Positions 47,884 through 57,161 of a DNA stretch of 64,000 bases are shown here, in pieces. The number at the start of each line of letters is the position of its first letter. Within the stretch, counting starts at the first letter, position 1. Source of the DNA: Pelagimonas sp050633425. GTDB lineage: Bacteria > Pseudomonadota > Alphaproteobacteria > Rhodobacterales > Rhodobacteraceae. The notes under the pieces are model-generated. The model was not told the DNA's origin. It did no database searches and saw only the letters and a list, made by a program, of their open reading frames with translations. The stretch covers positions 1-64,000 of the forward strand of contig NZ_JBOEGM010000026.1 of NCBI RefSeq assembly GCF_050633425.1. Reading direction: 5' to 3'. Both the position numbers and the translations under genes were made by a program.

Positions 47884-50415
47884 ATGTCGCTTTACGACCC
47901 CGCATCGATCGAACCAAAATGGCAAGCTGCCTGGGATGAGGCCGGTACATTCAAAGCCACCCGCGAAGGCGACAAGCCCAAATACTATGTGCTGGAAATG
48001 TTCCCGTACCCGTCGGGCCGCATTCATATTGGCCATGTGCGCAACTACACGATGGGTGACGTGATTGCGCGTTACAAGCTGGCGACAGGTCATAATGTGT
48101 TGCACCCTATGGGGTTTGACGCCTTTGGCATGCCGGCCGAAAACGCCGCGATGGCGATTGGCGGGCATCCCAAAACCTGGACCTACGAAAACATCGACAC
48201 CATGGTTGGCCAGATGAAGCCGCTTGGTTTTGGCCTTGATTGGTCGCGTATGTTTGCCACCTGTGATCCTGAATACTATGGCCAGCAGCAAGCGTTGTTC
48301 ATTGATTTTCTGTCCAAGGGCTTGGTCTATCGCAAAAACGCGGTGGTGAACTGGGACCCGGTCGATATGACCGTCTTGGCTAACGAGCAGGTCATTGATG
48401 GCAAGGGCTGGCGGTCTGGGGCCGAGGTTGAGCGGCGCGAGCTGACCCAATGGTTCTTCAAGATCTCTGATTATTCCGAAGAGCTTCTCGACGCGCTGGA
48501 TTCGCTCGACAACTGGCCCGCCAAGGTGCGCTTGATGCAGGAAAACTGGATCGGCAAATCGCGCGGTTTGGAATTTGGCTTTGAACGCGTGGATGGCGAA
48601 GAGCCGATCACCGTTTATACCACCCGTCCTGATACATTGATGGGCGCGTCTTTTGTCGGTATTTCGCCCGATCACCCGATTGCGAAACAGTTGGAGGCCG
48701 AAAACCCCGAGATCGCGGTGCAAATCGCCGAGATGCGCAAAGGTGGCACCACCGCAGAAGCGCTGGAGAAGGCCGACAAGCTGGGCGTTGATACCGGCAT
48801 CCGCGCCAAACACCCGCTGGACCCAAATTGGGAGCTGCCGGTTTGGATCGCCAACTTTATCCTGATGGATTACGGCACCGGCGCGATTTTCGCTTGCCCG
48901 GCCCATGATCAGCGCGACTTTGAATTCGCGACAAAATATGACCTGCCGATCATTCCGGTCTTTGGTGAAGAAGACATCACCGAAGCCTATGTGCCCGCCA
49001 AAACAGACAAGGTCACCTTCCGGCGTGGGTTCGCCGGTGAGACCGAGCAAACCGGTGACGAGGCCGTTGATGCGGCGATTGATGCTGCCGAAAAGGACGG
49101 CTGGGGCAATGGTGTGACCAAGTTCCGCCTGCGCGATTGGGGCCTGTCCCGTCAGCGTTATTGGGGTTGCCCGATCCCGGTTGTGCATTGTGATGATTGC
49201 GGCGTTGTTCCTGAAAAGAAAGAGAACTTGCCGATTGAGCTACCCGATGATGTGTCTTTTGACATTCCGGGCAATCCGCTTGATCGCCATCCGACATGGC
49301 GCGATTGTGCCTGCCCAAGCTGTGGTAAACCGGCCAAGCGTGAAACCGACACGATGGACACCTTTGTCGATAGCTCGTGGTATTTCGCCCGCTTCACCGC
49401 GCCGGATGCAACGACACCGACCGATCTGGACGCCGCGGCCTATTGGATGAACGTCGATCAATACATCGGCGGCATCGAGCACGCGATTTTGCACCTGCTC
49501 TATTCGCGATTCTTTGCTCGTGCGATGAACATCACTGGTCACTTGCCTGACACGGCGCGCGAACCGTTCAATGCGCTGTTCACCCAAGGCATGGTGACCC
49601 ACGCGATTTATCAGACCACCGGCGACGATGGCCGCCCGGTCTATCACTACCCCGAGGATGTTGAGCTGCGCGATGGCGGCGGCTTCCTTAAGGATGGGAC
49701 GCAGGTCAAAATCATCCCGTCGGCCAAGATGTCGAAATCCAAAAACAACGTGGTCGATCCGGTTGAGATCATCAAAGCATTCGGGGCCGATACGGCGCGT
49801 TGGTTTGTGCTCTCTGATTCTCCGCCCGAACGTGATGTTGAATGGACAGCATCGGGTGCCGAAGCGGCCAGCAAGCATTTGGCGCGGGTTTTCCGCATCT
49901 GTTCGGAAATCGCGGGTGGCGATGTGCCGTCGACTAAAGAAGACGAAGCGCTTTTGCGTGAAACCCACAAGGCCATCCATGATGTGACTATGGGCGTCGA
50001 CAGCTTTGGCTTTAACGCCTCGATTGCCAAACTGTACGGTTTCACCAATGTTTTGCACAAATCGCGTGCCGGCTCTGAGGTGAAAACCTTTGCGGCCAAA
50101 ACGCTTGTGCAGCTGATGTCACCGATGACGCCGCATTTGGCCGAAGAGCTGTGGTCGCTTTTGGGCGGCGAGGGCCTTGTTGCCAACGCGCCTTGGCCCG
50201 TTGCCGATGAAAAGATGTTGGTTGAGGATAGTGTTACACTTCCGATCCAGATCAACGGCAAACGCCGTGGCGAAATGAAGGTTCCACGCGATATGCCCAA
50301 GGAAGAGGTTGAAAAAGCCGCCCTTGCGCACGAAGCTGTTGTTAAGGCGCTCGATGGTGGGCAGCCCAAAAAGCTTATCGTGGTACCGGGGCGGATTGTG
50401 AATGTGGTTGTCTGA
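47884..50415 (+). CDS. leuS: Leucyl-tRNA synthetase
   Basis: 843 aa, full length. Class I signatures are present: the HIGH-type motif in YPSGRIHIGHVRNY (about residue 42) and the KMSKS loop AKMSKSKNNV (about residue 617). The editing domain CP1 contains TTRPDTLMGASFV and GTGAIFACPAHDQRDFEFA, including the discriminating region and the proofreading Asp. GAGGAA precedes the ATG. Its last 14 bases overlap lptE; leuS-lptE-holA is a conserved proteobacterial order. Confidence 0.97.
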   Translation: MSLYDPASIEPKWQAAWDEAGTFKATREGDKPKYYVLEMFPYPSGRIHIGHVRNYTMGDVIARYKLATGHNVLHPMGFDAFGMPAENAAMAIGGHPKTWTYENIDTMVGQMKPLGFGLDWSRMFATCDPEYYGQQQALFIDFLSKGLVYRKNAVVNWDPVDMTVLANEQVIDGKGWRSGAEVERRELTQWFFKISDYSEELLDALDSLDNWPAKVRLMQENWIGKSRGLEFGFERVDGEEPITVYTTRPDTLMGASFVGISPDHPIAKQLEAENPEIAVQIAEMRKGGTTAEALEKADKLGVDTGIRAKHPLDPNWELPVWIANFILMDYGTGAIFACPAHDQRDFEFATKYDLPIIPVFGEEDITEAYVPAKTDKVTFRRGFAGETEQTGDEAVDAAIDAAEKDGWGNGVTKFRLRDWGLSRQRYWGCPIPVVHCDDCGVVPEKKENLPIELPDDVSFDIPGNPLDRHPTWRDCACPSCGKPAKRETDTMDTFVDSSWYFARFTAPDATTPTDLDAAAYWMNVDQYIGGIEHAILHLLYSRFFARAMNITGHLPDTAREPFNALFTQGMVTHAIYQTTGDDGRPVYHYPEDVELRDGGGFLKDGTQVKIIPSAKMSKSKNNVVDPVEIIKAFGADTARWFVLSDSPPERDVEWTASGAEAASKHLARVFRICSEIAGGDVPSTKEDEALLRETHKAIHDVTMGVDSFGFNASIAKLYGFTNVLHKSRAGSEVKTFAAKTLVQLMSPMTPHLAEELWSLLGGEGLVANAPWPVADEKMLVEDSVTLPIQINGKRRGEMKVPRDMPKEEVEKAALAHEAVVKALDGGQPKKLIVVPGRIVNVVV

Positions 50416-50908
50416 ACGACGTAAATTTCTTGGGAAATGTCTTGGGGGGCTGGCTTTGGCCTCCCTGTCTTTGACCGCCTGTGGTTTCACACCTGTTTAT
50501 GGGCCGCAAGGAACCGGCGATCGGCTACAGGGTAAGATCACCCTTCAGGCCCCTGAAACGCGCAACAGCTACCAGTTCAATCGTCATTTCGAGACACGCA
50601 TGGGGCGTCCGGCCAATGCGCCCTATGTGCTCAAGGTGAAACTCAGCACCGAAGAGCTTGATCAGGGCGCGACGTCCACCGGGAACACCACACGATTCAA
50701 GGTGACGGGATATGCGAATTATGTTCTATCCGAAGGGAAGACCCAGCTTTTGAGCGGTTCGACCAGCGCCTTTACCGGTTATTCAAACACCGGATCAACG
50801 GTTGCGACAATGGCATCCGAGAATGACGCCTATGAGCGTTTGATGGTCATTCTTGCCGATCAAGTGATCGACGATCTGATCTTGTCTGCGGGCAACCTTC
50901 CGGAATGA
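50402..50908 (+). CDS. lptE: LPS-assembly lipoprotein LptE
   Basis: 168 aa. A lipoprotein signal ends in LSLTACGFTPVYGP, with the acylated Cys at about residue 27. The short beta-rich mature domain is typical of LptE, which plugs the LptD barrel and helps insert lipopolysaccharide in the outer membrane. Sequence conservation in this family is low, so the call relies mainly on the ACGFxPVYG start and on its position between leuS and holA. Confidence 0.9.
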   Translation: MWLSERRKFLGKCLGGLALASLSLTACGFTPVYGPQGTGDRLQGKITLQAPETRNSYQFNRHFETRMGRPANAPYVLKVKLSTEELDQGATSTGNTTRFKVTGYANYVLSEGKTQLLSGSTSAFTGYSNTGSTVATMASENDAYERLMVILADQVIDDLILSAGNLPE

Positions 50909-51930
50909 AGCTGTCTCCGCGCGACGCAAATGGGTACTTCAAAAAGCCAAATCCCGATTCCGCCGGTCTTTTGATCAGTGGCGAAGACACCATGCGCGTG
51001 GCGATGAAACGTCAAGAGGTTGTGGCCGCCTTGGTTGGCCCCGAGGGTGAGGCCGAAATGCGGCTCACCCGGATACCGGCGGCGGATTTGCGCAAAGACG
51101 CGGCTGCGTTGTTGGATGCGGTCAAGGCGCAAGGGTTTTTCCCCGGCCCACGTGTTGTCTTGGTCGAAGAGGCGACCGATGGCTTCTCTAAGGTGTTCAA
51201 AGCGGCACTTGAGGATTGGCAGGCTGGTGATGCACAGATCATCGTCACTGCCGGGCAACTCACGGCCAAATCGGCGCTTCGCAAGGTGTTTGAAGGCGAC
51301 AACCGCACCTATGCGGCGGCTTTGTATAATGACCCGATGGGCCGTGCCGAGATCGAAGCGGAATTGGCCCGAGCTGGGTTAAAGGACATGGACCGCGATG
51401 CCATGGGCGCGTTGGAGGAACTGGCGCGTGGCCTGACCCCCGGTGATTTTCGGCAGGTGTTGGAAAAGATCGCTTTGTATAAGCTCAACGATGCCAATCC
51501 GTTGACCGCGCTTGAGGTTGAGCTGAATGCGCCTGCGTCGATCGAAGCCGAGATCGATCAGATATTTCATGTTCTCGCCGAGGGGCGCACCGCTGAGATT
51601 GACCCGGTGATGCGTCGTTTGACGGCCCAAGGCGTTGCCCCGGTGACCCTTTTAATCATGGGGATGCGGCACTTTCGGGCGCTTTACACATTGGCGTCGG
51701 CACCCGGCGGCCCGGCGCAAGGCATCACAAGAATGCGTCCGCCAATCTTTGGGCCGCGCCGGGATAGAATGCTGCGTCAGGCACAACGCTGGTCGGTGGA
51801 CCGGCTTGAGGCTGCATTGGATGCTTTGATGGAAACCGATCTGAAACTGCGATCCGCAGGGCAAAAAGCTCCGGCGGGGGCATTGGTTGAACGCGCATTC
51901 GTGAGGTTGGCCTACCTTGCAAGGCGCTAG
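50905..51930 (+). CDS. holA: DNA polymerase III subunit delta
   Basis: 341 aa. The clamp-loader delta subunit opens the beta sliding clamp. N-terminal AAA-like domain without a Walker A, as usual for delta (LLISGEDTMRVAMKRQEVV), a middle lid with MDRDAMGALEELARGLTPGDFRQVLEKIALY, and a helical collar domain (MRRLTAQGVAPVTLLIMGMRHFRALY). It overlaps lptE by four bases (ATGA). Family identity is supported by both sequence and gene order. Confidence 0.92.
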   Translation: MKLSPRDANGYFKKPNPDSAGLLISGEDTMRVAMKRQEVVAALVGPEGEAEMRLTRIPAADLRKDAAALLDAVKAQGFFPGPRVVLVEEATDGFSKVFKAALEDWQAGDAQIIVTAGQLTAKSALRKVFEGDNRTYAAALYNDPMGRAEIEAELARAGLKDMDRDAMGALEELARGLTPGDFRQVLEKIALYKLNDANPLTALEVELNAPASIEAEIDQIFHVLAEGRTAEIDPVMRRLTAQGVAPVTLLIMGMRHFRALYTLASAPGGPAQGITRMRPPIFGPRRDRMLRQAQRWSVDRLEAALDALMETDLKLRSAGQKAPAGALVERAFVRLAYLARR

Positions 51931-51976
51931 GGTCGTTGCCATCTTGTCAAAGAACAAGAAACAGGGACACCATCAC

Positions 51977-52570
51977 ATGACCTACACTTTATTTGGCAGC
52001 GCCAGAAGCCGCGCGTTTCGGGTGATTTGGATGCTCGAAGAGCTTGGTCAAAGCTATGATCATGTGGATGCGGCCCCGCAATCCCAAGACGTTCAAAAGG
52101 TGAGCGCGCTGGGCAAAATTCCGGTTTTGCAAGTTGGTGATGATGTGATCCCCGACAGCACCGCGATTTTGACCTTTCTGGCGGACAAACACGGGGCCTT
52201 TACCGCCCAGGCGGGAACAATCGCGCGCGCCAAACAAGATGCGATTACGTTCCGCATTCTCGACGATATTGAAAGCCAGCTCTGGACTGCGGCCCGCCAC
52301 AGCTTTGTTCTCCCCGAAGAAGAGCGCGTGCCGGAAGTCAAAGCCACCTGCAAAGCTGAGTTTGAACGCAATGTGACCAAGCTGATTGCAGAGATAGACG
52401 GCCCCTATTTGATGGGCGAGGCCTTTACCGTGCCGGATATCATCCTGACCCATTTGGCCAATTGGGCGATCAGCGCCAAATTTCCGGCCCCGTCAGAGGC
52501 CTTTTCGCAATATTTGGCGCGGACACGGGCGCGTCCCGGCTTTAAGGCTGCGCGCGACAAACAGGGATAA
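51977..52570 (+). CDS. Glutathione S-transferase family protein
   Basis: 197 aa with a thioredoxin-like N-terminal half and an all-helical C-terminal half. TLFGSARSRAFRVIWMLEELG holds the glutathione-contact region (Ser in GSARSR), then LGKIPVLQVGDDVIPDSTAIL with the conserved cis-Pro and DS. The substrate is unknown. The start at 51977 follows AGGGA; the longer frame overlaps holA. It is distinct from the 329-aa enzyme at 17781. Confidence 0.9.
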   Translation: MTYTLFGSARSRAFRVIWMLEELGQSYDHVDAAPQSQDVQKVSALGKIPVLQVGDDVIPDSTAILTFLADKHGAFTAQAGTIARAKQDAITFRILDDIESQLWTAARHSFVLPEEERVPEVKATCKAEFERNVTKLIAEIDGPYLMGEAFTVPDIILTHLANWAISAKFPAPSEAFSQYLARTRARPGFKAARDKQG

Positions 52571-52596
52571 GCCGCGCGCCTTCATTCTCGGCCGCC

Positions 52597-52911
52597 TTAT
52601 TCTTTGTCGGTGACGTTTTCTTTGAACGCGACGTCAAAGGCGGCCTGCTTTTCGGGGCTGGCTTCGGATTGGTGGCTGTTTTTCCAATCATCATAGGGCA
52701 TGCCGTAAAAGGCTTCACGGCCTTGGGCTTTGTCCATCTCGACACCGCGTTCATTGGCGGCCTCTTGATACCAGCGCGAGAGGCAGTTGCGGCAAAAACC
52801 GGCCAGATTCATCATGTCGATGTTCTGGACGTCTTTGCGATCTTCCATCAAATGCTGTTGCAAACGGCGAAAGGCGGCGGCTTCGATTTCAAGTCTTGTC
52901 TGGTTGTCCAT
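52597..52911 (-). CDS. DUF1244 family protein
   Basis: 104 aa, helical, soluble. The conserved segment NLAGFCRNCLSRWYQEAANERG has a CxxC-like pair (FCRNC), and REAFYGMPYDDWKNSHQ follows; both are typical of the DUF1244 family, whose function is unknown. GGGAGAG precedes the ATG at 52911, chosen over a start five codons earlier. Confidence 0.87.
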   Translation of the reverse strand: MDNQTRLEIEAAAFRRLQQHLMEDRKDVQNIDMMNLAGFCRNCLSRWYQEAANERGVEMDKAQGREAFYGMPYDDWKNSHQSEASPEKQAAFDVAFKENVTDKE

Positions 52912-52968
52912 GTCGGTCTCTCCCATGTGTCGCTGAGCTTGTGCTGTTTGGGGCCGCTGCAGCAGGTG

Positions 52969-53706
52969 TTATTCAGGCACCTGCCGCAAAGCATCTTCGA
53001 GCAATGGGGCAAGGCGTTGCCCCCAATGTTCCTGCTGTTGCGGAGTTTCGATCAAATCATTGCGCAATTCGATCAGCGTGTTGTTTCGCCCATGTTTCAG
53101 CCCATGCCGATCAACCGCATCTCCGGGAAGGTGACCGGGATAGGGTTCGTTGCGTCCGACAGTCAGGTCGGGTTCGGCCTCCAGACCGGCTATAAACGGA
53201 TCGCTCAACCGGCTGTCCCAAGCGTGTAAAATACCGATATGCCAGGGCCGCGTCGGGCGACCGCGCAATTGGCGGGTAAAGGAATGCACCGCAACAATGA
53301 CAATATCTTCCCGAGCCGAAGCCAGTTTGGCATAGGCGTCGTGATACGGGCGGTAATAGGCATTCAGGCGACGCTCCCGCTCGGCTTCATCGGCGTGACG
53401 ATTACCGGGAATGACCGATCCGTCATAAAGCTTCATCAGCAAAGTCGGGTCATCTTCGCCGCGATTGGGGTCAATCACCAAGCGAGAGAAATTTCCGAGA
53501 AGCACAGGTGCGCCCAATGCCTCACCCAAGGCAACAGACACCCCTTCGGCACCGGGATCAAAGGCGATATGGCGCTGCATATCGTCTTGGGGCAGGCCCA
53601 AAGTGCCACCCAAATCAGGCGGAACTGTATTGCGGGCGTGGTCACAGGTGATCAACCAGCGGCTTTTGCGGCTGGCACCTTCTATATGATAGGGGTGATA
53701 TGTCAT
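52969..53706 (-). CDS. N-formylglutamate amidohydrolase family protein
   Basis: 245 aa from the ATG at 53706 (MTYHPYHIEGASR); an upstream start would add 30 residues. WLITCDHARNTVPPDLG is the family start motif, and AVHSFTRQLRGRPTRPWHIGILHA follows, with His residues probably binding metal. Such enzymes hydrolyse N-formylglutamate or similar N-acyl amino acids. No histidine-utilisation genes are adjacent, so the natural substrate is uncertain. Confidence 0.87.
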   Translation of the reverse strand: MTYHPYHIEGASRKSRWLITCDHARNTVPPDLGGTLGLPQDDMQRHIAFDPGAEGVSVALGEALGAPVLLGNFSRLVIDPNRGEDDPTLLMKLYDGSVIPGNRHADEAERERRLNAYYRPYHDAYAKLASAREDIVIVAVHSFTRQLRGRPTRPWHIGILHAWDSRLSDPFIAGLEAEPDLTVGRNEPYPGHLPGDAVDRHGLKHGRNNTLIELRNDLIETPQQQEHWGQRLAPLLEDALRQVPE

Positions 53707-53877
53707 TGTACCGTCATCTCTTGTCGCCAAGACATAGGGCAGTTGCGCGGTGAAGGGAAATAGGCAATAAGCACCGTGCGCCGTTAGCGTTAACAAGTCG
53801 CTTTTTGTGAATGCGCTTACGGTACGTAAATTTCTGGCCGCTCCTGCGTGTGGCCATCTGATGAATTGGGGAAGACT

Positions 53878-55323
53878 ATGAAGCGCAATCGCAAGATCAA
53901 AATCGTGGCCACTTTGGGCCCCGCGTCGTCAACCTACGAAATGATCCGCGCATTGCACGAGGCCGGAGCCGACGTGTTCCGTCTGAACATGAGCCATGGC
54001 AGCCATGACGAGATCAGGGAAAAGCACGCGATCATTCGTCAGGTCGAAAAAGACCTGGATAGCCCGATTTCTATTTTGGCTGACCTGCAGGGGCCAAAGC
54101 TTCGTGTGGGGACCTTTGCTGAGGGCCCGCAGGATTTGGAATGGGGGCAAACGTTCCGCCTTGACCTTGATCCTACGCCTGGTGACAAAAACCGCGTAAC
54201 GCTGCCTCATCCTGAGATTTTCGAAGCGCTTGAACCCGGCGCGCATTTGCTGGTCAACGATGGTAAAATTCGCCTGCGGGTTGAAGATTGCGGAAAAGAC
54301 CACGCCAATTGTACCGTTGTGACCGGCGGTGTGATTTCAGATCGCAAGGGTGTGAATGTGCCTGACGTTGTCTTGCCCTTGGCGGCGCTGTCCGAAAAAG
54401 ACCGCAAAGATTTGGAATTTGTCTGCGCGCTTGGTGTCGACTGGTTGGCTCTGTCCTTTGTACAGCGTGCCCGTGACGTTTGGGAAGCGCGTGAGCTGGC
54501 CAACGGCCGCGCGGCCATCTTGTCGAAAATTGAAAAGCCACAAGCGGTTGAGAGCTTTGATGAGATTCTTGAGGTCTCTGATGGGATCATGGTTGCACGT
54601 GGTGACTTGGGCGTTGAACTTCCGGTTCAAAACGTTCCGCCTATTCAAAAGCGTCTGGTGCGCAAATGCCGTGCTGCGGCAAAACCGGTGATTGTCGCGA
54701 CGCAGATGCTCGAATCGATGATCGAATCGCCGATGCCGACGCGCGCAGAAGTCTCAGACGTCTCTAATGCGATCTACGAGGGCTCTGATGCAGTTATGTT
54801 GTCAGCGGAATCGGCGGCGGGTGATTATCCAATCGAGGCGGTTAGCACCATGGATGCGGTTGCCGTCGAGGTTGAAGCAGACCCGACCTATCGTGAAATC
54901 ATCGAAGCCAGCCGCAAGGCCAATCGGTCTTCCGTCGCGGACGGGATCGTTGCTGCGGCCCGTGAAATCGCAGAAACCACCGACATCAAAGCGATTTGCT
55001 GCTTTACGTCGTCTGGCACCACGGCGGCCAAAGTGTCACGCGAGCGGCCACGGGTTCCGATCATCACGATGACGTCGTCGCGCTCAACTGCGCGCCGTTT
55101 GGCGCTGAGCTGGGGCACGCATTGTGTCATGACCGGCGATCTGGAGCGCTTTAAGCAAGCGGTGGTCAATGCTGCGCGTGCGACACGCAAGGCCGGTTTC
55201 GCCGGGGAAGGCGACCAAATCGTTGTCACAGCCGGTGTGCCGTTCAACATTCCCGGCACGACCAACATTTTGCGCGTTGCTCCATGTGATGAACGTTTGA
55301 TTTATAGCACCGATCCAGAATAA
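53878..55323 (+). CDS. pyk: Pyruvate kinase
   Basis: 481 aa, full length. It converts phosphoenolpyruvate and ADP to pyruvate and ATP. Visible features are IVATLGPASSTYEMIRAL, the active-site SKIEKPQAV, GIMVARGDLGVELP, ATQMLESMIESPMPTRAEVSDV and a complete C-terminal domain. The start MKRNRKIKIV follows GGGGAAG. A UUCG-capped hairpin lies across its stop codon. The next genes are a small membrane protein, rpmI and rplT. Confidence 0.97.
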   Translation: MKRNRKIKIVATLGPASSTYEMIRALHEAGADVFRLNMSHGSHDEIREKHAIIRQVEKDLDSPISILADLQGPKLRVGTFAEGPQDLEWGQTFRLDLDPTPGDKNRVTLPHPEIFEALEPGAHLLVNDGKIRLRVEDCGKDHANCTVVTGGVISDRKGVNVPDVVLPLAALSEKDRKDLEFVCALGVDWLALSFVQRARDVWEARELANGRAAILSKIEKPQAVESFDEILEVSDGIMVARGDLGVELPVQNVPPIQKRLVRKCRAAAKPVIVATQMLESMIESPMPTRAEVSDVSNAIYEGSDAVMLSAESAAGDYPIEAVSTMDAVAVEVEADPTYREIIEASRKANRSSVADGIVAAAREIAETTDIKAICCFTSSGTTAAKVSRERPRVPIITMTSSRSTARRLALSWGTHCVMTGDLERFKQAVVNAARATRKAGFAGEGDQIVVTAGVPFNIPGTTNILRVAPCDERLIYSTDPE

Positions 55324-55341
55324 CCTGTTCGCAGGTTATTC
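55318..55341 (+). terminator. Perfect UUCG-capped hairpin overlapping the pyk stop codon
   Basis: GAATAACCTG (55318-55327), loop TTCG, CAGGTTATTC (55332-55341): a perfect 10-bp stem that includes the TAA stop of pyk. Only TTGGG follows, so it is more likely an RNA-stability or processing element, or a weak terminator, than a full intrinsic terminator. Confidence 0.6.
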
Positions 55342-55359
55342 TTGGGAAGGTCTGGAGTT

Positions 55360-55584
55360 ATGGATCCGGATACATCTTTGATTGCAGGGCTGGTTTTGGC
55401 GGTTTTTTCGCTGCCTTCAGTTATTTCTGCTTTTTCCGATGGTCGCACCCCGCGGGTTGCGGCCATTGTCTTGATGGTTGCTGGTGGTCTGGTTGTCTTT
55501 GCGCTGACCAGCAAGCAGGGCGGGTACACAATGCAAGAAATCCCGCATGTGTTTTTCCAAGTGGTGGCAAAATTCACCAACTGA
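55360..55584 (+). CDS. Small membrane protein between pyk and rpmI
   Basis: 74 aa with two hydrophobic segments (about residues 6-22 and 36-53) separated by SDGRTPR. Start MDPDTSLIAG with GGAG a few bases upstream. I do not recognise the family. The frame sits neatly between pyk and rpmI in the same direction, and its composition is that of an inner-membrane protein, so it is probably real. Confidence 0.65.
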   Translation: MDPDTSLIAGLVLAVFSLPSVISAFSDGRTPRVAAIVLMVAGGLVVFALTSKQGGYTMQEIPHVFFQVVAKFTN

Positions 55585-55713
55585 CCTTGGTTTCAGTCTC
55601 CTTTGGGCGATTCAAGGCTTGCCAAGTTGCAGGTCCGCGCCTATACGGCCCCTCTCAACCGCGCGTCCGGCTCAAGTGGCATGCCGAGTCGCGCTAAAAA
55701 GACGGAGACCGAA

Positions 55714-55914
55714 ATGCCCAAGATGAAGACGAAGTCGAGCGCCAAAAAGCGCTTTAAGGTCACTGCGACCGGCAAAGTTATGGCAAGCCAGGCTGGTAAA
55801 CAGCACGGCATGATCAAACGCACCAAGAAATTCATCCGCGACGCTCGCGGCACAACGACACTGTCTGCACCTGATGCCAAGAGCATCAAGCAGTTCATGC
55901 CGTACGACCGCTAA
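55714..55914 (+). CDS. rpmI: 50S ribosomal protein L35
   Basis: 66 aa from MPKMKTKSSAKKRFKVTATGK, the canonical L35 start; GGAG precedes it. L35 is a basic protein of the large subunit. The stop is followed 14 bases later by rplT. infC, which often begins this operon, is not upstream; pyk and the small membrane protein are there instead. Confidence 0.97.
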   Translation: MPKMKTKSSAKKRFKVTATGKVMASQAGKQHGMIKRTKKFIRDARGTTTLSAPDAKSIKQFMPYDR

Positions 55915-55928
55915 GAGGAGATTAGAAC

Positions 55929-56294
55929 ATGTCCCGAGTAAAAGGCGGAACCGTCACGCACGCGCGTCACAAGAAGGTCATCAAGCAGGCGAAAGGCTAT
56001 TACGGTCGCCGCAAGAATACCTTTAAGGTAGCAGCACAGGCAGTCGACAAGGCGAACCAATACGCCACACGCGACCGTCATAACCGCAAGCGCAGCTTCC
56101 GCGCGCTGTGGATCCAGCGTATCAACGCGGCTGTTCGTTCGCATGACGAAGCGCTGACATATTCCAAGTTCATCAATGGTCTGAACCTGGCCGGTATCGA
56201 AGTTGACCGTAAGGTTCTCGCCGATCTTGCCGTTCACGAGCCCGAAGCATTTGCTGCGATCGTGGATCAAGCCAAAGGCGCGCTGCCAGCATAA
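55929..56294 (+). CDS. rplT: 50S ribosomal protein L20
   Basis: 121 aa. L20 is needed for early 23S rRNA assembly and often represses its own operon translationally. The signature KQAKGYYGRRKNTFKVAAQAV and the C-terminal DLAVHEPEAFAAIVDQAK are complete. AAGAGGAGATT precedes the ATG. The gene ends at a strong terminator; pheS, which follows rplT in many alphaproteobacteria, is not there, and the oppositely oriented tyrosinase cassette follows. Confidence 0.97.
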   Translation: MSRVKGGTVTHARHKKVIKQAKGYYGRRKNTFKVAAQAVDKANQYATRDRHNRKRSFRALWIQRINAAVRSHDEALTYSKFINGLNLAGIEVDRKVLADLAVHEPEAFAAIVDQAKGALPA

Positions 56295-56319
56295 GCTGTT
56301 TGCGTTTTGAGATTTGGAA

Positions 56320-56350
56320 AAGGCCACCCGATTTGGGTGGCCTTTTTGTT
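56320..56350 (+). terminator. Intrinsic terminator after rplT
   Basis: AAGGCCACCC (56320-56329) and GGGTGGCCTT (56335-56344) form a perfect 10-bp stem with loop GATTT, followed by TTTGTT. Confidence 0.9.
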
Positions 56351-56391
56351 ATGGGGGCTGCTGGGTGTGCAATAGGCGACACCGCACCTCT

Positions 56392-57156
56392 TTATCGGGT
56401 TAAGCGCCGTTCAAGCCTGATCATGGAGCCGCCAAACGCCGTCTCGATGGCCGGTGGAATGCGCCATTGAACAAGGGACGCCGCTGCGACCCGATCGGCG
56501 AACACATAAACACCCGCGCCCATCATGGCGGCCAAATGACCGGTATCGACCAACAACGGCAAAAGCATAATTGGCCAACAGGCCAGAACGCAGTTTAAGC
56601 CTGTTCGAAGCCCCAGCCGGGTTGCCCCCATGACAGCATCTAACCCAAAGGCCCCCAATCGGTTGGTCATATGGCATTGGTTTCTCGCGTATTGCGCCCA
56701 AGGCGAGGCGCACCAAACCGCCGCAAGTGTTATGGCTACTAGCATGTGGATACCAGCGGGCAAAAACATGCCTAGGCCAATTGCGATTGGGAGCAACGCC
56801 GCTCCGGCGAGCAGCCAGCACAATAGATAGCCCGCAACCAAAACGATAAGAGAAATCCAGCGCATGGAGCGGTGGACCGCGTGCCTGACAAATGAGATTT
56901 GCGACCCGACAAGCGGCAACATCATCGCAACGCTCATCAATGCCCAGTCACGGGCCAACTCTTGTGGTGACCAAAGCAAGGGCCACAACTCGGCCAAGGC
57001 CCCCAAATCGGTCACTCTTAGGCGTCCACAAATCGCGCCAAGGGTGCGTGAGGCGGGTTGCAGCGCAATCGCGACATAGGCAAGCGCAGCAATCGCCAAA
57101 AGCCAAGGTGTAGGGCCAGTTCGAGCTTGCCCGAGAAAGGCGGATATCCAGCGCAT
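56392..57156 (-). CDS. DUF2182/PpoB2-like membrane protein, probable tyrosinase copper chaperone
   Basis: 254 aa with about six membrane helices. The DUF2182 core is recognisable: RDWALMSVAMMLPLVGSQ, then the cysteine-bearing NQCHMTNRLGAF and LGLRTGLNCVLACWPIMLLPLL. In Marinomonas mediterranea the ppoB operon pairs tyrosinase PpoB1 with the membrane protein PpoB2 of this family, which was shown to be needed for tyrosinase activity as a copper chaperone. Here it begins five bases after the tyrosinase stop, the same pairing, so copper delivery to the neighbouring enzyme is the natural inference. Cys, His and Met near the membrane are candidate ligands. Confidence 0.8.
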   Translation of the reverse strand: MRWISAFLGQARTGPTPWLLAIAALAYVAIALQPASRTLGAICGRLRVTDLGALAELWPLLWSPQELARDWALMSVAMMLPLVGSQISFVRHAVHRSMRWISLIVLVAGYLLCWLLAGAALLPIAIGLGMFLPAGIHMLVAITLAAVWCASPWAQYARNQCHMTNRLGAFGLDAVMGATRLGLRTGLNCVLACWPIMLLPLLVDTGHLAAMMGAGVYVFADRVAAASLVQWRIPPAIETAFGGSMIRLERRLTR

Positions 57157-57161
57157 CGGAA

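Noticed and set aside
47830..49188. 452-codon open frame antisense to leuS
   Set aside because: It lies wholly opposite the unmistakable leuS gene, has no family features or ribosome binding site, and reflects the high-GC codon bias.
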